Numbered from the stretch's first letter, positions 37,790-49,166 are shown. The stretch is DNA of 64,000 bases from Paraspadella gotoi (GCA_051294375.1 CM119267.1:2660887-2724886), one strand, 5' to 3'. Translations and numbers: made by a program. Notes: generated from the sequence alone by a model not told the origin.

Positions 37790-38001
37790 GCGCCATTTTG
37801 TCTCTCTCTCTCCTCTACTCTCTCTCTCTCTTCTCTTAAACCCTCTCTCGCTCCCTACTTTGCGACTATTTGAAAGTCGTCGTTGTCAAATCCTAATGAC
37901 TTTGCTTGATCCATAAGCAAATTTTACTTAACATCATTCTGCCTCTCTCTCTCTCTTCTCTCTCCTCTCTCTCTCCTCTCTCTCTCTTCTCTCTCTCTCT
38001 A

Positions 38002-38035
<34 letters not shown>

Positions 38036-38040
38036 CCCCT
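37790..38040. repeat. Interrupted (TC)n tracts
   Basis: Interrupted (TC)n at 37801-37835 and 37943-38037, opposite the 477-N gap of the left arm (10955-11431). Confidence 0.8.
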
Positions 38041-38299
38041 AAAACCTTATTTCTCTCAAATTCTACCCTTCAATCCTCTATTTTTTTTTCGGTCCCCTCC
38101 AGTATCATGGACTGACATTTGTGAAACCCAATTACACAGACGACGACGACGAGAGCGACGACAACGACGACTGTTGATGACGCTTTGCTGAAAAATTCGC
38201 CACGAAAGCTGCAGAGATCTAATTCGGCCTTCGCCAGCCATCGGAGGGCGCTGGCTGTCGCAGGGGAAGAGGGAGGAGAGGAGACTGCGCGCGAAGGGG

Positions 38300-38725
38300 G
38301 TGGGGGGTTGCTCTTGGAAGCTTTCAGGTGGTAGCGGAGAAGCGCGTAGCCGAGAGCGGTTAGCCGGAGAAGCGGTAGCGGAGAAGAAGCGGGAGCATAG
38401 AAGCGGTACGGAGAAGCAGTAGCGGAGAAGCGGATGAGCGGAGAAGGCGAGATTGGGTTAGCGGAGAGAAGCGGGAGCGGATAGCGGAAGCGGTAGCAGA
38501 GAAGCGGGAGTGGGAAGCAGGAGCGGAGAAGTTTGGTAGCGGAGAAGCGGAGCGGGTAGCGCGAGAGAGAGAAGCGCGGTAGCAGTAGTGGAAGCGGAGA
38601 GCAGGTAGCGCGAGAGAGGGAGCGTAGCGGAGAGCAAGAAGTGAGAGCGGTAGCGAGAAGAAGGCGGGAGCAGTAACGGAGAAGCGGAAGCGGAGAAGCG
38701 GAGGCGAGAATGCGGGGGGTGGAAT
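38300..38725. repeat. GC-rich minisatellite, unit AGCGGAGAAGCGGTAGCGG
   Basis: About 400 bases of imperfect AGCGG/GAGAAGCGG units. It is missing from the corresponding place in the left arm (near 10440). The minus-strand Ser/Leu/Pro-rich open frame across it is a repeat artefact. Confidence 0.8.
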
Positions 38726-39559
38726 TACGTTTCTTTAGTGGAAGATGTACAGTCATGAAAGAATTTAGTTGAGCAGGGAACTTCATACATTTTATGTTTT
38801 AATGTTGAAATTGCTAAAAATAAATGACAAAAAAGATATCAGATGTATGATAGCAAAGATATGTTTAAAGATTGTTCTTGAATTTGTTTTAAATCAACTC
38901 AATAAGCTAAACGATCGGAATTCTTCAACATTCGTAAGTCGCCCCCGAACGATTTAAAACCTTTTTAAAAGTTATAAAGCTTGTGAAACCTTCAATCTTT
39001 TAATAAAAATTTAGCACGGAAAAAAGATGAGACAACACAGACAAAAGCGTTAAGTCTATAAAATAATGTAAGGCATAATTTCAAAAAAGATTTTAAATTA
39101 AGTAATCAATATCAGATTGGATATTAAAGTTAGCAAACGAAAAGCTAAAAGCGATTCACAAAAACTCACGTTGCCACTCGCTGTTTTCACTCACAGAATC
39201 ACATACTCGCTATTGCAAAAACCTAGACTTGTGGTAATAATGCGTTAACATCCTTCACTTCATTGCCGCTCACTATGCTAATCGTCACTCGCCAAGTCGC
39301 CGATTGCCACTCCGGCTATGGAACAATGGCCAACTGGTCCGCTCTATTAATCAGACCAACTCTGAATTATTTTCCCGGCGTCGTTATATGACGAGTAAAT
39401 AGGACGGGAGGCGCCGTTGATAAACCAGGACTTTTCCCGCGGCGCGTGATTAACCAATCGAGTATCACATTTTTTTTTCGGCGCTGGAAATCCAAATTAA
39501 AGCGAAATTCCATTAAACCTATCCAGTTTGATGCCCTTACCTCAACCGCTAACACTCTT

Positions 39560-40500
39560 CTCTCTCTTACCCTCGGTCCCCTAATTCTGGGAGATCGCTG
39601 ACCTCCCGGAGTCATTCGGTCAAACCACCTTTCCTTTCCTCTCTTTTTTTCCCGCTGTCTTCGTCAGTGTCGATTCCTTCCTCTCCTTTCTTTCATTTCC
39701 TTTCATTTGCTTTTCGTTCCTTTCCTTTTTTTTCCTTTTATTTCTTTCATTCCCCTCTTTCTTACCTTTTACTTTCCTTCCTGCTTTGCTTCTTGCTTTG
39801 CTTTGCTTGCTTTGCTTTGGCTTTCCTTTCCTTTCCTTTCCTTTCCTTCACTTTCCTTCCTTTTCCTTTCCTTTCCTTTCCTTTCTTTCTTTCCTTTCTT
39901 TCCTTTCCTTTCCTCTTCCTTTCCTTCTGCTTTGCTTCCTTTCCTTTCCTTTCCTTTCCTTTCCTTTCCTTTCCTTTCCTTTCCTTCCTTTCCTTTCCTT
40001 CCTTTCCTCTTCCTTTCCTGCCCCTAACAAACAAAAAAAAATAAAGAAATTTCACACTCCATCTCTCTCTTTTNNNNNNNNNNNNNNNNNNNNNNNNNAG
40101 AGAGAGAGATTTTGAGGTAAGTAATTTGAGGTAAGGAAACCGCGGGGAGATGATTCCCACCCACATCGAGGGACTTTATCCCCCATCATTCGCTCCGCCC
40201 TCTTCCTCTCTTTTCCCTCACCTATCTCTTTTCTCTTACTTCTCTCTTTCTTCTTCACCTCTCTATCTTTCCTTACCTTTCTCTCTTTTCTTATCTCTCT
40301 CTCTTCTCCCAAATAATTACATTTTCTTAGTTCCCTTTCGGTATTTTCGTTTTTTTTTCCTTTACTTTACTTTACCTTTTTTTTTNNNNNNNNNNNNNNN
40401 NNNNNNNNNNNNNNNNNNNNNNNNNNNNNNNNNNNNNNNNNNNNNNNNNNNNNNNNNCTTCTCTTCTCTTCTCTTCTCTTCTCTTCTCTGTCTTTCAAAC
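39560..40500. repeat. (TTTCC)n pentanucleotide tract and N gaps
   Basis: TTTCC/TTTGC repeats at about 39690-40020, N at 40074-40098 and 40386-40457, pyrimidine-rich DNA between, and (TTCTC)n at 40458-40487. Long Phe/Leu/Ser frames are artefacts. Confidence 0.8.
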
Positions 40501-41000
40501 TTCTAATTCTATCAGTATGTATTTCAAATCTAGATGTCCTGTATTATGTACATCAAGAAATAAATAAATACATAAAGACTTCTCAGATTAATATCCCGAG
40601 AATTAAATGGTTGCAGAGACGACGACGACGACGACGACGACGACGACTGTAATAGAACATTCGGCTACTTTATTATAAGGAAAAGACGAACATTAAATGG
40701 GAAAATAAATAAATAACGACCGTAACTAGCGAACTAAGAACGACGACGATAAAGACGACGACGACGACGACGACGACAACGACGACCAAAACGAAGACGA
40801 CGACCAAGACGACGACGACAATAAAGACGACGACGACGATGACTACGACGAAAGTAAAAGTGGCGACATCTGCTGAATCCACTCCAACTCTGTTCGTCCA
40901 AAAAAAAAAGATGATCAAAGTCATAAAATGAAAATAGTGGCGGCGACTAGATAGAGAGGGAGAGGCGACGATAGTGAGAAAGACAAAGACGATAGAGACG
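40501..41000. repeat. (GAC)n-rich region
   Basis: (GAC)n at 40618-40648 and an imperfect GAC/AAC/AAG region at 40740-40855. No supported gene; the minus-strand Val-rich frame is the repeat. Confidence 0.7.
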
Positions 41001-41003
41001 GAG

Positions 41004-41082
41004 ATGAACGAAGATAGAGAGCGAGCACCGAGGCGAATGGAAAGGGAGGATTCCAGAGGAAGGCCCCGAGGCCTTGACACAT
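41004..41082 (+). CDS. Possible 5' coding exon, unidentified
   Basis: ATG at 41004 opens MNEDRERAPRRMEREDSRG and continues to a strong donor, ACAT followed by GTAAGAAG at 41083. The composition is charged and simple, there is no homology signal, and the next exon was not found. Confidence 0.2.
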
Positions 41083-41224
41083 GTAAGAAGAGACGGAGAA
41101 CTGGATTCGTCGAGTTGACTTCGTTAAATCGAAACGATAAAAATAGAGTCGATTTCGGTTTTAACGACGAAAAAGAAACTTTTAAATTTAGATTAAATGA
41201 GTTGAAAAAAAAAAGAAATAGAAA

Positions 41225-41450
41225 ATAAATAATGAAAATATTTATTAATTAATAATATAGAAAAAAGAAATTTAAAAGAGAAAGAAAAAATAAGAAAATA
41301 AATTTTATAGTTAGATATGACTGTTTAATTATTAATCATTATACTTATGATATTCTGTCAACAGAAAAAAAATTATAAAAAATGGAAGTAGAATACTCGA
41401 CAATAATCCGCTCGGCGAAGCCCATTACCCACTTTATCTTCCACCGTAAA

Positions 41451-41485
<35 letters not shown>

Positions 41486-42180
41486 NNNNNNNNNNNNNNN
41501 NNNNNNNNNNNNNNNNNNNNNNNNNNNNNNNNNNNNNNNNNNNNNNNNNNNNNNNNNNNNNNNNNNNNNNNNNNNNTCTCTCTCTCTCTCTCTCATTCCG
41601 CCCTCGATTTTATTGACAATTCGCGAGCTTTTCTCTTTTCGACCGCGAAATAAAAAAAAAGAAATTCAGTTTCCGTTTGTCTTTTGTTTGAAGAAAATCA
41701 GATTCGGCGGAGATGAGTCATTGACACTCCAAGGTTGAAAATTTAAATTTCTATCGTTTTTATTTATATCTATTCCGTTTTAGGCATAATTTTACTTTCG
41801 CCGACTGAGGTTAAGGGGGGTTTAGGGTTTGGGTGGTTTAAGGGTGGTTTAGGGTTAAGGGGAGTTAGGGATAAAGGGGTTTATGGTTAGGTTACTTAGG
41901 TATTGTGTGTGATTTCTCTCTTTTCGTTGTTTTTGAGTTTAGCGAAAACGAAAGTTTTTATTACTTTTTTCAACGAATTTGTAATTGACATTAAATAACT
42001 TAGGTAATAATTATTAACTATTTTTTTGAATATTGGTTGAAAGAATTTTCTAATATAATATCCACAGACTGACAGATAGACTATCCTGTCTTATCATACA
42101 ATTTATTTTATTTTTTTTTATTAGCCCCTTTTGACATTTTTATTTTACTATTTCGATTAGATATTAAAGTTAAATTNNNN
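41225..42180. other. AT-rich DNA with (TC)n/N gap and TTTAGGG-like words
   Basis: (TC)n flanks N at 41486-41576. At 41806-41890 a run of GGTTTAGGG, GGGTGGTTTAAGG and TTAAGGGG words resembles the interior of the MITE-like family. N at 42177-42186. Confidence 0.5.
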
Positions 42181-42210
42181 NNNNNNGACTTTTTTATTTT
42201 ACTATTTTGA

Positions 42211-42447
42211 TTAGATAGTTAAATTCAAATTCTGGGATAAACGAACAGAAATGGGGCTCTCTCGGAAAAGAGAGCCGTTCTTTCGACGTCTCCGCCGTCT
42301 CCGCCCACTTCCCCGGGGTCGGCGTAAAAAAATCTCCGTGAGGCAAAAACCTCTGCGGCGTTTCCTCCGCGATTTTCGTGTAAAGCGACGGTAATAAAGA
42401 AAATTGAGTTTGGGGAAAATTGGATTTTTTTTTCTGGGCGCGGCCAT
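42211..42447 (-). CDS. Possible gene start with a YY1-type CAAGATGGCCGCG motif
   Basis: Minus strand: CAAGATGGCCGCGCCC at 42451-42436 contains an ATG at 42447-42445 that begins MAAPRKKNPIFPKLNFLYYR. Animal genes often carry a CAAGATGGCGGC motif over the start codon. The frame remains open to 42211, but its end (about 42250-42275) is a MITE terminal motif (GGCTCTCTCGGAAAAGAGAG), so the true exon would stop earlier. Low confidence. Confidence 0.25.
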   Translation of the reverse strand: MAAPRKKNPIFPKLNFLYYRRFTRKSRRKRRRGFCLTEIFLRRPRGSGRRRRRRRKNGSLFRESPISVRLSQNLNLTI

Positions 42448-42449
42448 CT

Positions 42450-42993
42450 TGAAAATGTTGAGAGGAAGGGGGGATTGAGGCTGAATGGGGGGAGACGAGG
42501 AGTTGGCGACGAGAGTGGGATCGACCCCGGGGAATGGGACGGGGGGGGGAAAGAAAGAAAGTGGATGATTTGATCTGATGAGGGAAAAAGAAAGTATAAG
42601 TATAAGAGTGGGGCTCAGGTTATTACTTCTTCATATTGTTGCATTCAATTAATTAAACTACTAAACTAGGTAAAACCCAAAATTAAGCCTAATATTAAAA
42701 CAGAAAATAAACCCTACAGGAATTGAAATAATTTACTACTAAATGCAAATGAGATTAATGAATTCAATCTCATTTAGAACATTCTAAGAATCTATCTGAT
42801 ACAGAAGTGAATGAAGGAATGAAGCAAAAGTTCGAGTCGGGGCGTGCGGCGCTGCTGGGCAGGGAAAGCGGGGCGGTTAAGCGGAGGGTAAGTGGAAATG
42901 GCGGCGCTGGTCGGTCGGAGTTGAACGCGACGCAAATCGGACGGAAATTCATAAAAGAGCGAATCGAATATACGACCCAGTCTCGTGTGCGAT

Positions 42994-43079
<86 letters not shown>

Positions 43080-43370
43080 CGAAATCAATCTAAAGTTATT
43101 ACCCTTTTTACAATTGTCTAGATTGGAAATGGAAAAAGCAAAGAAAGAGTAGGGAGCCGTTGGAAGAGAAGATTTTCCTTTCGTTTCGAAGGCAACCATC
43201 TCGAATTAAGTGTCCTGGGTTCGTCTCTGAAGAGACTTGTAAAGGTCGCTAGGGACGTGACGAGTCGTGACAGACCGTGACAAGTCGTGACACGTTGCGG
43301 TGTCGTTGAAGAAGAAATAGGAGAAAAATAAAGAGAGAAAGAGAAACTGAATCTTAATGGAAGAAAAATC
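42450..43370. other. Intergenic DNA with a G-rich patch and (GA)n
   Basis: G-rich sequence at 42460-42560, CpG-containing sequence at 42830-42930 and (GA)n at about 42993-43076. At 43259-43300 GTGACGAGTCGTGACAGACC and related words repeat. No gene supported. Confidence 0.45.
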
Positions 43371-43379
43371 TCCTTGAAG

Positions 43380-43735
43380 AATTTTCGAGTTGTTGTTGTC
43401 GTCGTCATCGTCATCGTCTTTTTCGTAGTCATGTTCATCGTCGTCGTCGTCTTCGTCATCATCGTCGTCGTCGTCCTCGTCGTTTTCTTAGTCATCATAT
43501 TCATTGTCGTCGTCGTTGTCGACGTCTTCTTCTTCGCCATCGTCGTCGTCGTCGTTCTGCTCGTCCACCAACTCTCGACCGTCAGTTAAGAGAAAAACGA
43601 GCGACACCTGGAATAAAAAAAAACGTCAAACAAAACGTCAATCGATGGCTTATCGGCGGCGTCGGCGGTGGCGGCGGCGGCGGCTGCAGTGGAGGAGACG
43701 GCGGCGGCGGCGGCGGCGGATACGACGATGTAGTG
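43380..43735. repeat. TCG-rich and GGC-rich trinucleotide region
   Basis: GTC/TCG repeats with interruptions at 43390-43565 and a GGCGGC-rich patch at 43655-43725. Low complexity; not called coding. Confidence 0.75.
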
Positions 43736-43931
43736 AAACGAATGACTAATAGATTATAAATGTCGAAGACCAAACAGATTAAACTTATGATATTTACATA
43801 CTTATGATGTAAACATACTTATGATAAATGCTTACTGTCGAAATCACGAGGGTCAAATTGTTATTATCTTCTCAGTTTTATTGCCCTTTTTAATTTCCTG
43901 TTATAAAACCTTTTTTTTTGTCTTTCTCGCA

Positions 43932-44045
43932 GCTAAAAGACACCTACCTTTCTTTCCGGTCTTCGGGATGGCGCGAGATCCCAAGAAAAGAATGGACCAA
44001 TCAGAGGCGGTGAAGAGTCAACAGGAAGCGTCAGCTGTCGGCAGG
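43932..44045 (+). CDS. Possible small exon with an ATG, unidentified
   Basis: Acceptor-like TTTCTCGCAG at 43931 precedes an open stretch reading KRHLPFFPVFGMARDPKKRM and continuing to SQQEASAVGR. GGCAG followed by GTGAAC (donor-like) lies at 44046. The ATG at 43968 has a purine at -3 (GGGATGG). Copy B (52465-52585) keeps the DNA but its frame is broken. Function unknown. Confidence 0.3.
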
Positions 44046-44618
44046 TGAACAAACTCAAACCAACGTCGCTAAACAGAAGAACATCGCCGGGGATTTTTTT
44101 TTCTTTTTTTTTTCTTTTAGAGGGTAGGATCTGAGTTGGATTTTCTTCTTAATCGACAAAACCGATCAATATGATGGTATAGAATAGTTATACAGTATTA
44201 ATTTCGTTTCGCTTTTTAATATTAGGTTCGAAAAATACATTTATCTTATTTTATATGTATTTTTGTATCTCTATTAATCAGAAATCGTCTGCTCAAACTT
44301 CCGTTCATTTTTAGTCGGGTCTGCTAATCAGCAGATTCTGTCTAATCCACTTTGAAGAATGAAAGTAAGATGGGAAGAAACAAAAGGTAAAATGAAAATT
44401 ATATCGAAACCGACAGGTCAACAACATAATACTGAAATAAAAAGAGTAACAAGATATAAATATTAAAAAATGAAATAAAGTAAATTTTATTAAAATATAA
44501 GAACGCACTCAGATTCCAAATTTTAAAAAGAAAATCTTCTGACGAGTCGAGTTGACTTGGGTCATCAAGATAACCTCAGTCACAAAGTATCCTTTCACCG
44601 AACGACAGTGAAGCCTCA

Positions 44619-44620
<2 letters not shown>

Positions 44621-44670
<50 letters not shown>
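44621..44670. repeat. (TCG)n microsatellite
   Basis: Pure TCG repeats of about 50 bases. A shorter version is in copy B at about 53205-53245. Confidence 0.9.
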
Positions 44671-45068
44671 TTCTCGCTCTTTTATAATGTGAAAAAACGA
44701 TCATTCGAATATCAAGCCAAGAACCGAAAACTACTTATTAATATTATCTCTCTCGACGTCGGAATTATTATTATCAACTACATTTTTAGCCTCGTTGTAT
44801 CTTCTTTAAGTATATCGTCCGTTTTGAATATTTGTAATACGTTGTTGAAACGTAGAACCCTTTTTGCCTTTGTTATTATCTGTTTAAGTAGTTAATATAA
44901 ATTTAATTAAATTAATATAAATTTAATTAAATCAACAACTTAATTTTTTTGTGTTTCCAAAATCCGCTCAACTCGCAAGTTTTTTAAATTTGCGTCGGAA
45001 TAAATTCGATCTTGAACTTTGCTCCTTGATACGGGTTTTAGTTCCGTTACGAGTACTCGCGAATCAAC

Positions 45069-45076
45069 TCTCTAAC
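45069..45076. repeat. Target-site duplication (left) of the hAT-like element
   Basis: TCTCTAAC, repeated at 49668-49675; present once (as CTCAAAC, with noise) at the empty site in copy B. Confidence 0.85.
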
Positions 45077-45261
45077 CAGGGATGTGGAGCCGACCTAATT
45101 TTGTCTCAGCTCCAGCTCCGGCTCCAGCTCCAGGCCAAATTTTTTCCGGCTCCAGTTATTATATATATAATTAAAATTTAAGAAATTAAATATTTATAAT
45201 ATATTCTTTAAATTATATAATTTATATTTTGAATATATTTTTTATTTATTATATATTATAA

Positions 45262-45970
45262 TATGAAATTGGTACAACCAATATAAAAATTATCGATTCA
45301 TTTAATAAATAAGCTATTTGCCCCTGACTTGGACAGTTTGTGTTTAAGCCTCCATCACTCTACAAGACAATTACATAGAAGTCCCTGCAAGCTTTCAATC
45401 AAGATCTTCACAGTCCCGTTTATTACTCCCAGAGTACCTGGCTTCTATCAATGAAGTAGAAAATATTTAAAGAATGTTTCAATTGTATGAAAAGACCACT
45501 CCTTTAAGTATTAATCGATGGAATACTATGATATTTCCCACTAGCATCAAATACAAAGAACTGAATTTATGAAATTGGTACAACCAATATAAAAATTACC
45601 ATCATTTATAAATAAGCTATCTTGCCCTGATTTGACAGGCTTTGGTGGTTTAAGGCATCCATCCAACTTACAAGATAATACATAGCAGTCCCTGCAAGCT
45701 TTCAATCAAGACTCTCTCACAGTCCGTTTATTTGATATCCCAGAAGTCCACCTGGGCCTCCTTATCAATGAGTGAAAATATTTTAAAATAGTTCATTGGA
45801 ATGGAAAACCCTACTCCCTAAGTAATATGACGGGGAATACTTATTGTATCCGACATAGCATCAAAATGACAGAGCTGTGATTTATGAAGTTAGGTACAAC
45901 AATATAAAATATATCCATTCATTATATAATATTAACTATTTTTCTACGACTTTGGACAGGCTTTGGTGGT
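45262..45970 (-). repeat. Tandem repeat of a 310-base unit (GTCCAAAGTCAGG family) inside the hAT-like element
   Basis: Units begin ATGAAATTGGTACAACCAAT at 45262 and 45569, and a diverged start lies near 45888. Each contains the reverse complement of the dispersed GTCCAAAGTCAGG core, then CCATC..CTTACAAGA and TCCCTGCAAGCTTTCAATCA. The units have drifted by substitutions as well as indels. Confidence 0.7.
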
Positions 45971-46254
45971 TAATATATTTAATTATTTTTAAAAATATTA
46001 AAATAAGCAATATATTTTTATTTTTTGGTGATATCCTCACTCTTTGGTAATTTAACTATAAATTATATTTAGCATTTGGTGGTTAATATATTTTAATATT
46101 AAAAAATATATTTATATAATTAAAATTATTTTTAAAAATATTAAAATAATAAGCAATATATTTTTTTTATTTTTTGGTGATATCCTCACTCTTTGGTAAT
46201 TTAACTGTAAATTATATTTAGCATTCTTATTATGGTGATTTTATTTAAAACTCA

Positions 46255-47005
46255 GATTATGGTTAGGGTTAGGGTTGAGCTAGTTTAAGGTTAGATTAGG
46301 GTTGAGTTGGTTTGGTTTAGGGTTAAGGTTGAGTTGGTAATAATTAGGGTTAGGGTTGAGTAGTTTAAGGTTAGGCTTAAAGTTGAGTAGTTTAAGGTTA
46401 TGATTAGGGTTAATGTTTATTTTAAGGTTAAGATAAACAAGAAGCCGGCATGAGGGTTAAGGAAGGTACTGGCAATGGATATTAGGGATTAAAGTTGAGG
46501 TACGGATATATAAGGGAAGCCCGGTCCCGGGTTAAGGTGAGGGTTAGGAGAGAGGCATGAAGTTGAATGGGAGGCCTGGGTTAGGGTAGGGGGAGAGGCT
46601 TACTGTTGATGCATCAAAGGCGGATAAGAATAGGGTTGAGGCACTGAGATATATAGGAAGCCCAGGCCCGGGTTAGGGTTAGAGTTGGGGGGAAAAGCAT
46701 GAAGTTTAACGGGAGGCTCGGGTTAGGGGAAAAGCCCATGGTTGATGGTTAAGGAATAGAGATGTACTGGAGACCAGGGTCTGGGTTAGGATTAGAGGAG
46801 AGAAATGGAGTTGAACAAGAGGCCCGGGTAAGGGTTAGGGTTAGGAAAGCCCACAGTTGGTGAGTCGAAGGTGGTTAGGGTTGAGGCATGGAAATGTATG
46901 GGAGGCCTAGGCCTAGGTTAGGGTTGAGGAAAGGCATGGAGATGTACGGGAAACTTGGGTTAGGGTTTAGTTTTGAGGGAAGAGCCCACAGGTGATGTAT
47001 TTATC
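46255..47005 (+). repeat. Telomere-like TTAGGG-rich minisatellite inside the hAT-like element
   Basis: GGTTAGGGTTAGGGTTGAG-like words at 46260-46430 are followed by higher-order units of roughly 130-150 bases to about 47005. These units contain AGGCCCGGGTTAGGG, a CATGAAGTTGAA(C/T)GGGAGG word and a CCCA(C/T)(G/A)GTTGATG word. An interstitial array, not a chromosome end, because unique and duplicated DNA continues on both sides. Confidence 0.7.
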
Positions 47006-47156
47006 CCCATGTCTCAACTTCAGCCGTAAGCTTTTCCTTTAACTCGCGCCTTTCATTATATTTATTACTTTTATTACTGGCGAGGTCACCAGTGAGGGTA
47101 TTGGTGACACCACCAGGGTTTTGCTGATATTGCCATAATATTTAGCCATAATACCA

Positions 47157-48008
47157 ACATTTTAAAACAAATCTTTTTTTTTAAATTTTTTTGTCTAACT
47201 TTATGAACATTTTTTAAAAAACTTTTACATTGTATTAATCCTTTCTTTTATTGTTTCTTGAATTATTTAAAGAGAAAACAAAAATTTTTTATTTGACAAC
47301 AATAATTTTGTTTTTATATAAATCGGATATATTTCGACTCTAAACTTTTAGCATTTAAATTCACAAACTCAATATTTAAAAACTGAAATGTTTGTGAATT
47401 TAAATGCTGATAAAAACTATGAAGTCCTAGAGTCGAAACATGTCCGATTTAAATAAAAACAAAACCATTGTTATCGAATAACAAATTTTTGTTTTCTCTC
47501 CAAATAAGAACTTTTTTATAAAAAGGTATCAATATTAATATCTTCTGAAAGCTCTTGTAAATTTAAAAAAATTTAAATATATATTTAAGAATATTCTAAC
47601 ATAAAAATAGGCTTAACCAGCTTTAGTTTAATTAAGCTAATCCAAATTGAAATAATAAAATCCTAAAATAATTTTTTTTAAATATCTGACTTATTTTTAC
47701 TATAATGATCTTACCAATTATTGTTTATATAAGTATCATAAAAAAGCTTAAGAAAAACTAAATTAAAATAGCGAACAATAATTTAATAATTATTCAAAAA
47801 CTGCTCTTTATGAATTTTTAATTTAATAATTATCTAAAAGCTAGAGACTAATTTTAATATTACAGTATTTTTAATTATGCCAATCAATTTATATTTTTAA
47901 GAGCTTTCAGAAGATATTAATATTGATACCTTTTTATATAAAGTTTTGTAAAAAAATAGGTAAAAAGTTAGACAAACAGATTAAAAAAAAAGGACAATTT
48001 TAAAGGCA
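47157..48008. repeat. Nested inverted repeats (possible inserted element)
   Basis: Two hairpins lie side by side. 47265-47365 pairs with 47385-47510 (AATTCACAAACTC / GTTTGTGAATTTAAATGC, and AGAGAAAACAAAAATT / AATTTTTGTTTTCTCT). 47520-47560 pairs with 47895-47945 (GGTATCAATATTAATATCTT / its complement). The outer ends (TTTTTTGTCTAACTTT at 47186 and AAAGTTAGACAAACAG at 47965) are also complementary, suggesting one 850-base unit. Confidence 0.55.
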
Positions 48009-48179
48009 ACTTTTCTCCGCTCAGTGCCAAGTCAAATCAAAACCAATCAATATAAAATTTGGATAAATAAATGATTTAGGTTTTTATTATAGAAAAAATT
48101 TATCAGATTAAAAAAATGTTTACAAATTTGCAAATGACGATTTTGCTTTAGCGGCGGGTTTGTGTGTCACCCTGTAGAG

Positions 48180-49166
48180 ATAAAAGGTTTAGGGGATAGG
48201 CTAAAAAAATGGCTGCTGTAAATGAATGCAAGATTCAAATAAGATAAATTAATTAGGGTTAGGGTTTTTATTGGGTTCATTCAGGGTGAATGGGAAGGCT
48301 TATTATATCCCATTATTCCTGGCCAGTCCCTTTTCAAACCCTGAACTTGACCAATGCTTTTTGTCTATCACTTTTAGTCCGACCTTAATATAAAAAGATT
48401 GAAAGGATACCCGAGTATGGTTATTCCTTTTAGGCATATAATATATCCTCCATTTGCCCGGCCGGGGGAGGGCAGCTCATTTTGAGCTCTTTTTTATACT
48501 TACTTTCACTTTGACTTTACTTAACTATCCCTCACCACTTATTCTTCCATTTCAAATTTCACTTTAATTCACTAACTAATTTAATTTATTTTTTGTTGTT
48601 AAATATTAGTTTATATTTAAGTTTGTCAATTTATTATACTTTATATTACCAAATCTATTGATATTAATTTCTCTCTCTCTCTTTCCCTCTCTTTTCACTT
48701 TTCACAAAATTTGCCTCTTCTTCCCTATCCTTACCTTCAGCTGTCCTCACATCTGGCCACTGTCTTTTACCCTATTCTTTGTTGGAAACTCTCTCTCTCT
48801 CTCTCTATCTATCTCTCTCTCTCTCTCTCTCTCCAAAACTTAACATTAACAGAGAAAAAATTGTTGATTTCAAAACTGCTGATGAAGGCTCTAACCCTTG
48901 TGAGCCGAAACATATCCTGACTTAAAACTTTGTCAATAAAAATCGTTGTTCAAATTCAAAAACTGTTTTCTCCTTAAAGCTATGAAAGAAGTAAACTAAT
49001 ATGATAAGTTTTATAGTATATTTTTGTATTCATTAATTAAAAAATTAAAAATAAAAAGTATTATATTAAAGTAATTTAATTTTTTATCTTTTAAATGAGA
49101 TATATTTCAACCATATGTAACAAAAATTGCAAGTATATAATAGAAAAAAAATAGTAAACAAAATAA

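Larger units (their letters stand above)
27720..39550 (-). repeat. Right arm of the large inverted duplication
   Basis: Reverse complement of the left arm (9.65-19.85 kb without 16.39-18.48 kb). It carries two segments missing on the left: the palindromic insertion at 33275-36939 and a GAGAAGCGG minisatellite at about 38300-38725. It has no N gaps, whereas the left arm has gaps opposite repeat tracts. This fits a right arm built from long, unpolished reads across tracts the left assembly could not close. Confidence 0.75.

Noticed and set aside
38070-38786. 238-codon minus-strand Ser/Leu/Pro-rich frame
   Set aside because: It reads through the AGCGGAGAAGCGG minisatellite, which is absent from the paired arm.
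39667-40166. Phe/Leu/Ser-rich and Lys/Glu/Arg-rich frames
   Set aside because: Produced by the (TTTCC)n pentanucleotide tract; every frame is open.
46255-46440. Chromosome end (telomere)
   Set aside because: The TTAGGG array is imperfect, short, and lies inside a transposon with duplicated genomic DNA on both sides.
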